64,000 nt of DNA from Clostridia bacterium. GTDB lineage: Bacteria; Bacillota; Clostridia; Oscillospirales; Acutalibacteraceae. The notes beneath the pieces were generated by a model. That model saw only the letters and a program-made list of their open reading frames with translations. It was not told the DNA's origin and did no database searches. Below, one piece after another: positions 43,713 through 52,663 of this stretch (the stretch's first letter is position 1; each line of letters starts with the position of its first letter). Position numbers and translations under genes: made by a program. The stretch lies in NCBI GenBank assembly GCA_017475765.1, contig JAFVEY010000017.1, positions 1-64,000 of the forward strand, written 5' to 3'.

Positions 43713-44557
43713 ACATCGTCACTCCCATTTCCTTCAAGACTCATTCTGTATTCCAGTTCCTGAGTATGCTCCTCTAAATCCTCACAAAGACAATCAAAAT
43801 ATGCCGCCAGCGCCGGAGAATGTTCCTCAAGATATTTCCATTCACTCTTTGCTGAATCATAGTATGATTTTGCTGATGCCGCCAACCTGACCATATCGCT
43901 GTCATCACAAAATCCCAGCTTTTCACCGTAATAAATCCCCATATCATAATAACAGCCGTACAGTCTGAAATGCAGTCCGTCTTCAGCCGTCATCTCCACT
44001 TCGGGAATCAACAGTTCACCCCTTGACTCGTCTGTTAATTCAAAAGGTGTTTCCAAAGTAGTCCGATAATATCTGACTGCCCGATTATAGTCCTCTTCAC
44101 AATTTCCCGACAGATAATGCGCTTTTAACGAACCTGAAAGCTCATAACAAAATCCGCTGTACACGAAAAAGTTTTGTCCGCTCTGATTCAGTCTGTCAAA
44201 AATAGCCGCCGCTCTTGTCAGCAATTCCCCTGCCCGCTGAAAACAATATCGGCTTTGTGCCTTGCATGCCCTTCTATATATACGCTTTGCCAGTTCAGAA
44301 TCCGCCGGGTCGCCGCCCCTGCCGTCACCGATATCATCCTTAAGAAGAAGAACATTATACGGACTCTGATCATAAGCATCATACAGCAGCTCGAAATCTT
44401 TATGTCTTTTCAGCCATCTTGTGAGCGGATAAAACATAAATACAACATCCGTATGACGCTGCCTGCAAAATGCGTCATAGTCAATTTCATCGCTTTTCAT
44501 CGACTCCCTTGTAAGCTCCTTCAGAAATTCCTTTTCCTGCCTGGTCAGCCTTTTCAC
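43709..44557 (-). CDS. unrecognised helical (TPR-like) protein, first of a coupled paralogous pair
   Basis: 282 residues. It is cytoplasmic and helical, with segments such as YRRACKAQSRYCFQRAGELL and CEEDYNRAVRYYRTTLETPF resembling TPR helices. It shares its N-terminal pattern and first helical repeats with the downstream gene but is about 100 residues shorter. The likely start is a GTG at 44557 with AAAGGAGC eight bases upstream; an ATG at 44629 has no ribosome binding site and would add an odd aromatic-rich extension. It is divergent from secD. Function unknown. Confidence 0.72.
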   Translation of the reverse strand: MKRLTRQEKEFLKELTRESMKSDEIDYDAFCRQRHTDVVFMFYPLTRWLKRHKDFELLYDAYDQSPYNVLLLKDDIGDGRGGDPADSELAKRIYRRACKAQSRYCFQRAGELLTRAAAIFDRLNQSGQNFFVYSGFCYELSGSLKAHYLSGNCEEDYNRAVRYYRTTLETPFELTDESRGELLIPEVEMTAEDGLHFRLYGCYYDMGIYYGEKLGFCDDSDMVRLAASAKSYYDSAKSEWKYLEEHSPALAAYFDCLCEDLEEHTQELEYRMSLEGNGSDDV

Positions 44558-44671
44558 AGTTTCAGCTCCTTTGCCCGATGATGTAGCCGTAAATTTATCA
44601 TACATCCAAATCGACCAAAAATAAATCAACCTTTAGTTTAATATCAAATTTCACGCTGTTATAAAAAATAT

Positions 44672-44700
44672 TTGACTTTTATAGACAGAAATTATATAAT
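44672..44700 (+). promoter_or_regulatory. Promoter of secDF
   Basis: TTGACT (44672-44677), 17 bases, TATAAT (44695-44700), with a leader of about 70 bases. Confidence 0.75.
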
Positions 44701-44777
44701 TGTCTTTGATATGCTATGCTGATTGTCGGATAAGACAAGTTCCGCAGGCAAAAGTAAAAAATTGGAGGAATACCTTA

Positions 44778-46139
44778 ATGAAACGTATTGGCAAACCGGT
44801 GTTCTTCATCGTGGCTGTCATAATACTCTTCCTCACCTATACCTCGGTTTTCGGTATCTACGGTGAAAACGGTGACTTCAAACTCACCTACATCAAGGGT
44901 ATTAACGATATACGATGGGGCATCGACATCAAGGGCGGCGTTGAGGCTGTGTTTGCACCTGCAGACGGTGTTGACGCAACCGATGACGAGATGAGTGCTG
45001 TCAAGTCTATTCTTGATCTTCGTCTTGTACAGAATAATGTCACCGACTATGAAATCTATCCCGACTATTCAAACGACAGAATCACCGTTCGTTTCCCGTG
45101 GAAATCCGATGAAAAGGACTATGATCCCGGCGAAGCTATCAAAGAGCTTGCTTCAACCGCTCAGCTCACTTTCAGGGGCGGTACATCGCAGGACGGCGAA
45201 GTGATCGTCAGCGGCGATGACGTTATCAGCGCCAAGGCTGTGTATACACAGACAAGTGACAATAAGCTGGAATATGTGGTAGACCTCACATTCTCTGAGG
45301 AAGGCAAACAGAAATTTGCTGACGGAACTGAAACATATCTCAATCAATCGATCTCTATATGGATGGATGACCAGCTCATATCTGCTCCTACGGTCAGCAG
45401 CCACATAACGGACGGCAAGGCTATCATCACAGGCGGCGGAAGCGGCGGATTTACCGCTGACGAGGCATCGGATCTTGCCAACAAAATCACAGCCGGCGCT
45501 CTTCCCTTCACGCTTAAGATTGAAAGCTTCGGCACGATCAGTCCTTCACTCGGCACCTATGCTCTTCAGGCTATGGGTATTGCCGCACTTGCAGCACTCT
45601 GCCTTATTTTCCTGTTTATGTGTATCATGTACAGAGTTCCGGGATTTGTTGCATTCATCGCCCTTCTCGGTCAGCTCTCCATTTCTATCATGGCTGTTTC
45701 GGGCTACTTCCCTGTTTTCAACAGCTTTACAATGACAATACCGGGTATCGCAGGCATGATCCTCTCTATCGGTATGGGTGTTGACGCCAATATCATCACG
45801 GCGGAAAGAATCAAGGACGAGCTGTGGACAGGCAAAACGCTTGACGGCTGTATTATGAACGGCACAAAGAGCAGCCTTTCCGCTATCATCGACGGTAACA
45901 TCACTATTATCATTGTTGCCATTATCCTGATCCTTGTATTCGGTCCTGCCAACATCTTCTCCATGCTTTTCGGAGTTTCAACAACAGGTCTTATCTACGC
46001 CTTCGGCTACACACTCCTTGTCGGCGTTATCGCAAACTTCATCATGGGCGTTGGCGCTTCCAGACTGATGCTCCGCTCTGTTTCGGGACTTAAATTCCTG
46101 AGAAATAAAAGATTGTACGGAGGTAAGAAGAAATCATGA
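44778..46139 (+). CDS. secD: protein translocase subunit SecD
   Basis: 453 residues. Helix 1 (about 8-25) is followed by an external domain with the SecD motif DIRWGIDIKGGVEAVF (the LGLDLRGG equivalent), a periplasm-type region to about 260, and five clustered helices (about 268-440) including GFVAFIALLGQLSISIM and GMILSIGMGVDANIITAERI. SecD works with SecF, using the proton or sodium gradient to pull secreted proteins out of SecYEG. The ATG at 44778 has TTGGAGGAAT upstream; upstream in-frame codons lie in the leader. The secF start overlaps its stop (ATGA). Confidence 0.94.
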   Translation: MKRIGKPVFFIVAVIILFLTYTSVFGIYGENGDFKLTYIKGINDIRWGIDIKGGVEAVFAPADGVDATDDEMSAVKSILDLRLVQNNVTDYEIYPDYSNDRITVRFPWKSDEKDYDPGEAIKELASTAQLTFRGGTSQDGEVIVSGDDVISAKAVYTQTSDNKLEYVVDLTFSEEGKQKFADGTETYLNQSISIWMDDQLISAPTVSSHITDGKAIITGGGSGGFTADEASDLANKITAGALPFTLKIESFGTISPSLGTYALQAMGIAALAALCLIFLFMCIMYRVPGFVAFIALLGQLSISIMAVSGYFPVFNSFTMTIPGIAGMILSIGMGVDANIITAERIKDELWTGKTLDGCIMNGTKSSLSAIIDGNITIIIVAIILILVFGPANIFSMLFGVSTTGLIYAFGYTLLVGVIANFIMGVGASRLMLRSVSGLKFLRNKRLYGGKKKS

Positions 46140-47125
46140 GACAAAAATTCCATATAGATTTCGTCAAGAACTCTAAGATCTTTTTCGGCATATCCCTCTG
46201 TATCATGCTGATATGCCTTATCCTCAACATATTTGTTATACCGACAAGAGTCGATATACAGTTCACCGGCGGTACTATCGTAAAATACAGTTACAGCGGC
46301 GATCTTACCGAAAAACAGATCTCTGATGTTGCTCAGAAGGCTACCAAAGAAACAATATCATTCACCTTCGCTGAAAACCTCGCTTCGTCTGATGACAATA
46401 ACCACATGGTTTCCCTTGAGTTTACCAATTCAAAGGCTATATCCGTTGACGAGCAGGATCAGGTGACGGCAGCCTTTACAGAGGCTTTCCCGGACAACAG
46501 CTTCAAGGTGGAGGAATCCTCTTCGGTAGATGCTTCAAAAGGCTCCAACTTCTTCTTTAAATGTATTGCTGCCGTCATTCTTGCTGCTGTTATCATCATA
46601 TTATATGTTGCTCTTCGCTTTAAGAAAATCGGCGGTATGTCTGCGGGTGTCATGGCGATCGTTGCTCTTGTGCATGACCTGATTATCGTTTACTTTACAT
46701 TTGCAATGTTCAATATGGCTCTCGACGATCACTTCATCGCAGTTATCCTTATGATCCTCGGCTACTCTGTCAACGATACTATCGTTATTTATGACCGTAT
46801 CAGAGAAAACCGCCGCAAAATGGGTCCGAAGGCTACAACCGCAGATGTTACCAATGCAAGTGTCAACCAGTGCCTTGTGCGTACTATCTGCACAACGGTA
46901 ACAACTATTATTGCAACAGGCTCCATACTTGTTGTCTCATTGATCTATAATATTGATTCAATGATCAGCTTTGCACTTCCAATGATGATCGGTCTTGTTT
47001 CAGGCTGCTATTCGTCTGTTTGTATCGCTGTTCCGCTCTGGGTTCTCTGGAAAAACCACAGCGACAAGAAAAAAGCTGAAAAAGAAAAAAATAAAAAATC
47101 TTCAAAGAAAACCGTTAAGGCTTAA
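46136..47125 (+). CDS. secF: protein translocase subunit SecF
   Basis: 329 residues. It starts MRQKFHIDFVKNSKIFFGIS, and the SecF equivalent of the D/G-rich motif is RVDIQFTGGTIVKYSY. Five membrane helices lie at about 140-310, with GYSVNDTIVIYDRIRENRRK near the end of helix 4, which is diagnostic of SecF. A Lys-rich cytoplasmic tail closes the protein. It is translated in step with secD. Confidence 0.94.
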   Translation: MRQKFHIDFVKNSKIFFGISLCIMLICLILNIFVIPTRVDIQFTGGTIVKYSYSGDLTEKQISDVAQKATKETISFTFAENLASSDDNNHMVSLEFTNSKAISVDEQDQVTAAFTEAFPDNSFKVEESSSVDASKGSNFFFKCIAAVILAAVIIILYVALRFKKIGGMSAGVMAIVALVHDLIIVYFTFAMFNMALDDHFIAVILMILGYSVNDTIVIYDRIRENRRKMGPKATTADVTNASVNQCLVRTICTTVTTIIATGSILVVSLIYNIDSMISFALPMMIGLVSGCYSSVCIAVPLWVLWKNHSDKKKAEKEKNKKSSKKTVKA

Positions 47126-47135
47126 AGGATTTTTC

Positions 47136-47164
47136 GGAGACAGGTTTCCCCTGTCTCCTTTTTT
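47136..47164 (+). terminator. Terminator of secDF
   Basis: GGAGACAGG and CCTGTCTCC, a 9 bp perfect stem with a five-base loop, followed by TTTTTT. Confidence 0.9.
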
Positions 47165-47199
47165 GATTCTCTTTGATAAAAAATATGGTAATTCAGCGA

Positions 47200-47215
47200 A
47201 TTATGTGTTATAATG
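47200..47215 (+). promoter_or_regulatory. Extended -10 promoter of the pyrophosphatase gene
   Basis: TATAAT at 47209-47214 preceded by TGT; the -35 region is poor. The same 16 bases occur at 33526-33541. Confidence 0.6.
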
Positions 47216-47245
47216 AACTCAGTTTATTTTAAAGGAGCGATTGCT

Positions 47246-47782
47246 ATGCAAAATATATGGCATGATATGGATTCAGCAAGAATAACACCTGAGGATTTTA
47301 TGTGCGTTATCGAAATTCCGAAGGGCAGCAAGGCTAAATATGAGCTTGATAAGCAAAGCGGTCTTTTGAAGCTCGACAGAATTCTCTATACCTCCACTCA
47401 CTACCCGGCAAACTACGGCTTTATTCCCCGTACCTATGCCGACGACCTTGATCCGCTTGATGTGCTTGTCCTTTGCTCGGAGCAGATCTACCCCCTCACC
47501 CTTGTGCGCTGCTATCCGGTCGGATATATCACAATGCTTGACAACGGAAGAAATGACTATAAGATCATTGCCATTCCGTTTGATGATCCTACCTATAACG
47601 GCTATACCGATATTTCTGAGATACCGAAACACATATTCGATGAAATGACACATTTCTTCTCTGTTTATAAGGCTCTTGAAAATAAGGAAACGGTTGTCGA
47701 TGAGGTCAGAGGAAAAGACGAAGCTCTTCAGATCATTCAGGAAGCAATTGACAGCTACAAGGAAAAATTCAGCACAAGGTAA
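47246..47782 (+). CDS. ppa: inorganic pyrophosphatase (family I)
   Basis: 178 residues, the usual length for a bacterial family I enzyme. The active site signature is YADDLDPLDVLVL (about 56-68) with its three metal-binding Asp residues, after EIPKGSKAKYELDK and YPANYGFIPRTY. It hydrolyses the pyrophosphate released by biosynthetic reactions. The ATG at 47246 has TAAAGGAGCG upstream. It is followed after 34 bases by a membrane protein gene, possibly on the same transcript. Confidence 0.94.
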   Translation: MQNIWHDMDSARITPEDFMCVIEIPKGSKAKYELDKQSGLLKLDRILYTSTHYPANYGFIPRTYADDLDPLDVLVLCSEQIYPLTLVRCYPVGYITMLDNGRNDYKIIAIPFDDPTYNGYTDISEIPKHIFDEMTHFFSVYKALENKETVVDEVRGKDEALQIIQEAIDSYKEKFSTR

Positions 47783-47816
47783 GGTTTGATTTTTACTTTT
47801 GAAAGGAAAGGGATTA

Positions 47817-48842
47817 ATGAAAGAAGAAAAAAAGATTTCCGATACAAACCATACGGAGGTTTATCCGAAACCAAAAAAAAAGAAGAAAAAGCTGCTGATC
47901 ACTCCTTCACAGATCATCAGATGGTTTATGATAGGCTTTTATGCGCTCGCTGTCTTTCTGCTGTCAACACAGTTCGTGACAGCAACGATGTTTATAGCCG
48001 ATGATCTGGAGGTTACTGCCGACACTTCAAAATATTATACAAAGCTGTCCGATCAGGAAGAGCTGGACGCTGCGGCAAAGAATCTTTCAAAGGCAATAGA
48101 CGGTCTGAAAAAGGCTGAAACAGAAGATTCAGAGGAAGAAAGCAAGGCAGACGAAGAGCAGCCGTCAAAGGATGAATTATCTGTGGCAACAGCTAATTTC
48201 GACTGGCACTATCAGGTCAGCAGCGGAGTTAATGCAGATGAGCTGATAGGGCTGATCAACAAATCAAGAAGCATCGACAGAACCGCTTATACGGAAGAAA
48301 GCGTAAGTGAACTCAATAAGGCAACTTTGGAGGCTCAGAAAGCTCTTTGCGCAACAGTAACAATATCTCAGGCGGCTCTGCAGTTTATCCTCACAGGAAG
48401 CTCAGGAGGAAACAGCGTCACCTCCGACATTTCAAATTCACTTCTGATGTACGCTCTGGGCATACTGCCGCTTGTCGGATTCTTTATTGCCAGCTTTGAC
48501 AGAAACAGACATATTAAAAATATTTATACCCTGCTCTGTTCGGCAGTATGTATATTTATCATCTTCAAGTTGATTTATCCTTATGTCGCAACCGGCTCAG
48601 TCATTTCAATCTTCGTCTATATAGCGCTTTTCTGCCTGTCGGTCGGCGGTTTTTATGCAAAGCAGCAGGAGGACTATATTATCAGACATCCTGAGGACGA
48701 ACCGGAATTTACTGCAAAACACCCTCAGTTTCTGAAAGCTCTTCTGAACGAAAAAACGATCAGCATTATTGATAAGACTGAACAGGAAAAAGTCGTGGAA
48801 GCTGCCAAAAATGCAAAGAAAAAAGGCAGAAGAAAAAAATAA
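47817..48842 (+). CDS. membrane protein with FIVAR-like external region, function unknown
   Basis: 341 residues. A very Lys-rich head (about 1-32) is followed by one membrane helix (about 36-60), about 140 external residues, three more helices (about 205-285) and a basic tail ending AKKKGRRKK. The external part has two motifs like those of FIVAR modules: AAKNLSKAIDGLKKAE and LIGLINKSRSIDRTAYTEES plus SELNKATLEAQKAL, separated by an acidic Glu/Asp stretch. FIVAR modules occur in surface proteins that bind fibronectin or other polymers, so a cell-surface sensing or structural role is possible (inference). The start at 47817 has AAAGGAAAGGG before it. Confidence 0.75.
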   Translation: MKEEKKISDTNHTEVYPKPKKKKKKLLITPSQIIRWFMIGFYALAVFLLSTQFVTATMFIADDLEVTADTSKYYTKLSDQEELDAAAKNLSKAIDGLKKAETEDSEEESKADEEQPSKDELSVATANFDWHYQVSSGVNADELIGLINKSRSIDRTAYTEESVSELNKATLEAQKALCATVTISQAALQFILTGSSGGNSVTSDISNSLLMYALGILPLVGFFIASFDRNRHIKNIYTLLCSAVCIFIIFKLIYPYVATGSVISIFVYIALFCLSVGGFYAKQQEDYIIRHPEDEPEFTAKHPQFLKALLNEKTISIIDKTEQEKVVEAAKNAKKKGRRKK

Positions 48843-48903
48843 TTCTATGTAAAATCCGGGTATAATATTCCCGTAAGAAATTTTAATGAAAAGGAGAATC
48901 ATT

Positions 48904-49212
48904 ATGGTTGTTGAAATTACAGGCGAAAACTTTGAGGAAGAGGTTCTTCAGTCCGAAAAGCCCGTTCTTGTAGATTTTTGGGCATCATGGTGCGGTCCGT
49001 GCAGAATGCTCTCCCCTGTTGTCGATGAAGTCGCAGAGGAAAATCCGCAGATCAAGGTCGGAAAGGTCAATGTTGATGAACATCCTGAGCTTGCCGGAAA
49101 ATTCGGCGTTATGAGCATCCCGACACTCATATTCTTCAAAGACGGAAAAAATATAGACAGTTCTCTCGGCGTGGTTCCGAAATCTGCCATCGAAAAAATA
49201 ATATCCGAATAA
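48904..49212 (+). CDS. trxA: thioredoxin
   Basis: 102 residues with the active site FWASWCGPCRML (about 27-38), KVGKVNVDEHPELAGKF and the cis-proline loop VMSIPTLIFFKDG. A typical cytoplasmic thioredoxin that reduces disulfides in ribonucleotide reductase and other enzymes. The ATG at 48904 has AAAAGGAGAATC upstream. The likely reductase candidate in this window is the gene at 1186, about 48 kb away. Confidence 0.95.
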   Translation: MVVEITGENFEEEVLQSEKPVLVDFWASWCGPCRMLSPVVDEVAEENPQIKVGKVNVDEHPELAGKFGVMSIPTLIFFKDGKNIDSSLGVVPKSAIEKIISE

Positions 49213-49220
49213 AAAATGGG

Positions 49221-49253
49221 TCCGTATGTTCTTTGCGAGCATACGGATTTTTT
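49221..49253. terminator. Bidirectional terminator
   Basis: TCCGTATG (49221-49228) and CATACGGA (49240-49247) followed by TTTTTTG on plus and CCCATTTTTTATT on minus. It ends trxA and the convergent YfhO operon. Confidence 0.85.
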
Positions 49254-49287
49254 GATGTTAGTATATTTTGTTTACTGTGCTAAATTT

Positions 49288-51963
49288 TTACAAAATGGCA
49301 GCTATGATAGGAAATACATATATCATCAATACTGCGCCTGCTGCCGAAAATGCTGTCAGCCATTCTGCTGCTTTGATGATTCTACTGTTGACAGGCAACC
49401 TTTTACCGAAAAGAAGATATACTATCAAAAGAAACAACCCGATTGCTGTCATTATCAAACCGGCAATAAACCCTTTGGGAATAAGCGTTATTTCGATATC
49501 GTTTTTGCCTTCTTTCAGGTCAAAAGCGGTAAAGTCCGATAAGGTCTTTGCGCAGGGAGCAATTTCGCCATTGATTTTTATGATTAATCCGTCATTATAA
49601 GGCACAGCAAGAAAACAGGTTTTGTTTTTGTCTGAATAGACTGTACCGTATATTTTACCGCCGTGATCATTCAGATTTGCTGTTTCGGATTGTGCAATAG
49701 TTTCCGAAAGAACATTCAGATCAAGACCGAATATGCCGAAACTGTAACAACTGATATTTTTGGATGATTTTATTTCTACGGTTATCGTTTCATTTTCAAA
49801 TTCTCCCAATTTGAGCAATCCGTTGCTGTCGGCGGAGGGATAATCGGTTCTGACCGTTTGATTGTTTACTTTTACGTTAAGGCTTCCAAAATATTCCTCC
49901 AAAAGCGCATTGGAAAATCTGTCGAAACAGTCCGCATAAATACTCTGTTTTCCGACAACATAAAAGCGGTATTTTATAAATGCGCCATTCTGTATGTGAT
50001 ATTTTTCATCATAATATCGGATTCCGCTGCTTTCCGACTCGTCAAAGCTGTATTCTTCGATAAGCTGCTTGTCAGTATGATAAATCTCAGAAAATATGTA
50101 TTGCTGTATCTGTGCTCTTGTAAGGTCAGCAGGGATATTGCCGCACTCCGAAAAAGAATTATCGCATATCAGTCCCAAGCCGCTGTAATACGGAAGTTCT
50201 TCAATCGAAAATTTGCCTGTCGAGGCAACAACATTCTGACTTCCTGCACCGCTTATAATTTTATATTTGACGGAATACAGGGCATTTGTAAGCTCTGTGC
50301 CGCCGCTGCTGCCTGATTTCATCCATACCGTGCTGTATCCCAGAAGTCTTTGCATATACATAAAGTCATGGTCTGTAAGGGATGTATAGTGACTTATCGA
50401 AGGATATCCGAGTGCCCCCGGCATATTATAATCGGCTGTTTTATAGTCTGTGATCACCCTGTAAAAATCCTGATCCTCTATTTTATCGCTCAGCTGTGCG
50501 ATCTCTGCAAATGTTTCTGTTCTTGAAGGGTTATTCATTGACGGACTTACCATATAGATCCGTACATTTCCGATACATTCAAGAATGCACATTGCTGTAA
50601 GTATTACTACAAAAATCTGCCTTGCAATGATCTTTTTTCGGAACAGCAGATATATGATCAGATAACAGATCATTGTTATCACAAATAATTCGGCAAGCCC
50701 GTCAAATGAGCTTTTATTCCCCCATAATGTCGAGGTATATTGGGTAAGCGTATCAAAGTTTTTGTCAATATTATTTTTTGAAAAATAGCTGTAACCGAAC
50801 AGCATCAATATCAGGGTCGGAACTGCAATAGCTTGTTTTACTTTCTTTATTTCAGAAAATTTTTCACCTACATTCGTCAGCGAATCCGAACAGCAGACCA
50901 AACCCATAAATACAGTAATAAAGCCGTAACGAGCCGGAAAGGACATATAATTTCCTGTGTGCCACATGATATTGACAGGTTCTATCAAAAACGGAACAAG
51001 CGTAAGGGCAAATAAAATCAGATCATTTTTCTGCTCCGGAGTATGATTTTCCGGGCGGAAAAAATGCAGTACAATGACTGCAAAAATAAATGCTGTGCAA
51101 AAAAGCAGCGGAAGTACGGTATGGTAGCTTGAAAGAAAATTGGAATGATGTATCGTATCCGTTACCGATTGCATCCGCCCTGATGAAGTTACCTGAAAAA
51201 AGCTTGGCAGCCACACCACAGCCGTCAGCAGTACGGCTATTACCGTACCCGATAAAAATTTTACGCACACTATCGGGCAGTATTCCGTTTTTCGGCAGGC
51301 AACGAGATAAACCGCCATATACAGCAGAATAAACATGGCCGCCATATAGCAGATATAAAAATTCATGATCATAATGGCTGTAAGCGATAGGATGTATATT
51401 TTGTTTTTTCGCTGCCTTGTCAGCTTTTCAAGTCCGAGCATCAGAATTGGAAACAGATACATGATATCAAGCCACATAATATTCTGATAAAATAACATTC
51501 CGTATCCGCATAGTGCATACATGATACTGAGCGAAACCGAAATGCCCCCGTTCATCCGTTCTTTGCAAACTGCAAAATACAATGCAGCGGTAAAAGCACT
51601 CAGCGTCAATTTGAGTATCACGAGGATATTGATAAAATATATCATCTCCTCCTTCGGCACCAATGCAACAAGAAAGGAAAACGGATTGGAAAGAAAGAAA
51701 CAGAACACTCCCCAGAAATTCATGCCTCCTGCATTTTGCATACTCAAAAAAATGCCATCCTTGCCGCTCAGAATATCCTTGAAGTCCATCAGCAGAGGAA
51801 TCCCCTGCTGATTCATGTCGCACCACGCAACGCTCCCTTGTCCGAACGGATACATTCCATACAAGCTGAATACATAAAGAAGTATGGCAGAGGTCAGCAA
51901 GGGGGCAATGATGAGCGGATAATATTTTTTCAGCTTCTGTATAATTTTAATCACCCCCTCCAT
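49288..51963 (-). CDS. YfhO family membrane protein
   Basis: 891 residues. About twelve membrane helices occupy the N-terminal 480 residues and one more lies near the end; the region between (about 500-830) is external and beta-rich. The start pattern SVAWCDMNQQGIPLLMDFKD and GGMNFWGVFCFFLSNPFSFL is typical of YfhO proteins, which are GT-C-like enzymes; Bacillus YfhO glycosylates lipoteichoic acid. The 5' end overlaps the preceding gene by 17 bases. The in-frame ATG at 51963 has no ribosome binding site of its own, while a GGAGGGGGTGAT lies just inside it, so the true start could be a non-ATG codon a few residues on. It is the third gene of an operon with the sigma factor. Confidence 0.88.
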   Translation of the reverse strand: MEGVIKIIQKLKKYYPLIIAPLLTSAILLYVFSLYGMYPFGQGSVAWCDMNQQGIPLLMDFKDILSGKDGIFLSMQNAGGMNFWGVFCFFLSNPFSFLVALVPKEEMIYFINILVILKLTLSAFTAALYFAVCKERMNGGISVSLSIMYALCGYGMLFYQNIMWLDIMYLFPILMLGLEKLTRQRKNKIYILSLTAIMIMNFYICYMAAMFILLYMAVYLVACRKTEYCPIVCVKFLSGTVIAVLLTAVVWLPSFFQVTSSGRMQSVTDTIHHSNFLSSYHTVLPLLFCTAFIFAVIVLHFFRPENHTPEQKNDLILFALTLVPFLIEPVNIMWHTGNYMSFPARYGFITVFMGLVCCSDSLTNVGEKFSEIKKVKQAIAVPTLILMLFGYSYFSKNNIDKNFDTLTQYTSTLWGNKSSFDGLAELFVITMICYLIIYLLFRKKIIARQIFVVILTAMCILECIGNVRIYMVSPSMNNPSRTETFAEIAQLSDKIEDQDFYRVITDYKTADYNMPGALGYPSISHYTSLTDHDFMYMQRLLGYSTVWMKSGSSGGTELTNALYSVKYKIISGAGSQNVVASTGKFSIEELPYYSGLGLICDNSFSECGNIPADLTRAQIQQYIFSEIYHTDKQLIEEYSFDESESSGIRYYDEKYHIQNGAFIKYRFYVVGKQSIYADCFDRFSNALLEEYFGSLNVKVNNQTVRTDYPSADSNGLLKLGEFENETITVEIKSSKNISCYSFGIFGLDLNVLSETIAQSETANLNDHGGKIYGTVYSDKNKTCFLAVPYNDGLIIKINGEIAPCAKTLSDFTAFDLKEGKNDIEITLIPKGFIAGLIMTAIGLFLLIVYLLFGKRLPVNSRIIKAAEWLTAFSAAGAVLMIYVFPIIAAIL

Positions 51964-52663
51964 AAAATGTAATTACGTAATCATTATCCTTTAATTTTAT
52001 ATATTCCTCCATCGTATTTTTCAAGGTTTTAAATAAAAGATCCGAATGTGTCATATTCAAAAGTGTTTCAGCAGATGTGTCTGTCAGATTTACACAGCCG
52101 ATTGAGCAGAACTTATGTGTGTGATCGACAATCATTCTTGCTTCGAGCACAGCATCTTTACGATCCCTGTCACGGAACATTTTCACACACAAATATTCTG
52201 TATTGTCCTCGATATTATTTTCCTTTTCCCATTGATCAAGACCGCTTTGATCCGACAGCTCAATGTATTCCAGCTTATCCGACACTTCTCCAAGATCATC
52301 CAAATACAGCCAGACTTCCTTTATTTCAATATCATCAGGCCAATGAAGTTCTGTCGCTTGTCCGGTTTCAAACTCTGACTCATCAATTCCCTTTGTATCG
52401 TCATCCGCTTTCGTGCTTTCTCCCGTAAAAGACTCCAACACGCCCGATGGTGCTTTTGTGTCCTCATTGATAATGCTCTCCGTATCGGTGCGGAAAACCG
52501 CTGTCTTAAAGACTGCGGTAACAGAAACAGTCATCACAACACAAGCCGCCGCTGCAGCTATGAAAAAAATCATTTTTTTGCAGGATTTTTGATTTTTCTT
52601 TGCATTGACAATCAGCTCATCATCAACTTCACCAATGGAATTTAAAAGATCAATCGGTTTCAT
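51947..52663 (-). CDS. putative membrane-bound anti-sigma factor
   Basis: 238 residues. A short cytoplasmic head (MKPIDLLNSIGEVDDELIVN) is followed by a Lys-rich stretch, one membrane helix (about 31-52) and an acidic external domain (about 60-238). The LLNxIGxVDDELI head followed by one helix is often seen next to sigma factors of this type in Clostridia. Its start overlaps the stop of the sigma factor gene (ATGA), which strongly suggests the two work together: the head would bind the sigma factor and the outer domain would sense a signal (inference). It has no recognisable zinc anti-sigma motif. Confidence 0.7.
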   Translation of the reverse strand: MKPIDLLNSIGEVDDELIVNAKKNQKSCKKMIFFIAAAAACVVMTVSVTAVFKTAVFRTDTESIINEDTKAPSGVLESFTGESTKADDDTKGIDESEFETGQATELHWPDDIEIKEVWLYLDDLGEVSDKLEYIELSDQSGLDQWEKENNIEDNTEYLCVKMFRDRDRKDAVLEARMIVDHTHKFCSIGCVNLTDTSAETLLNMTHSDLLFKTLKNTMEEYIKLKDNDYVITFYGGGD

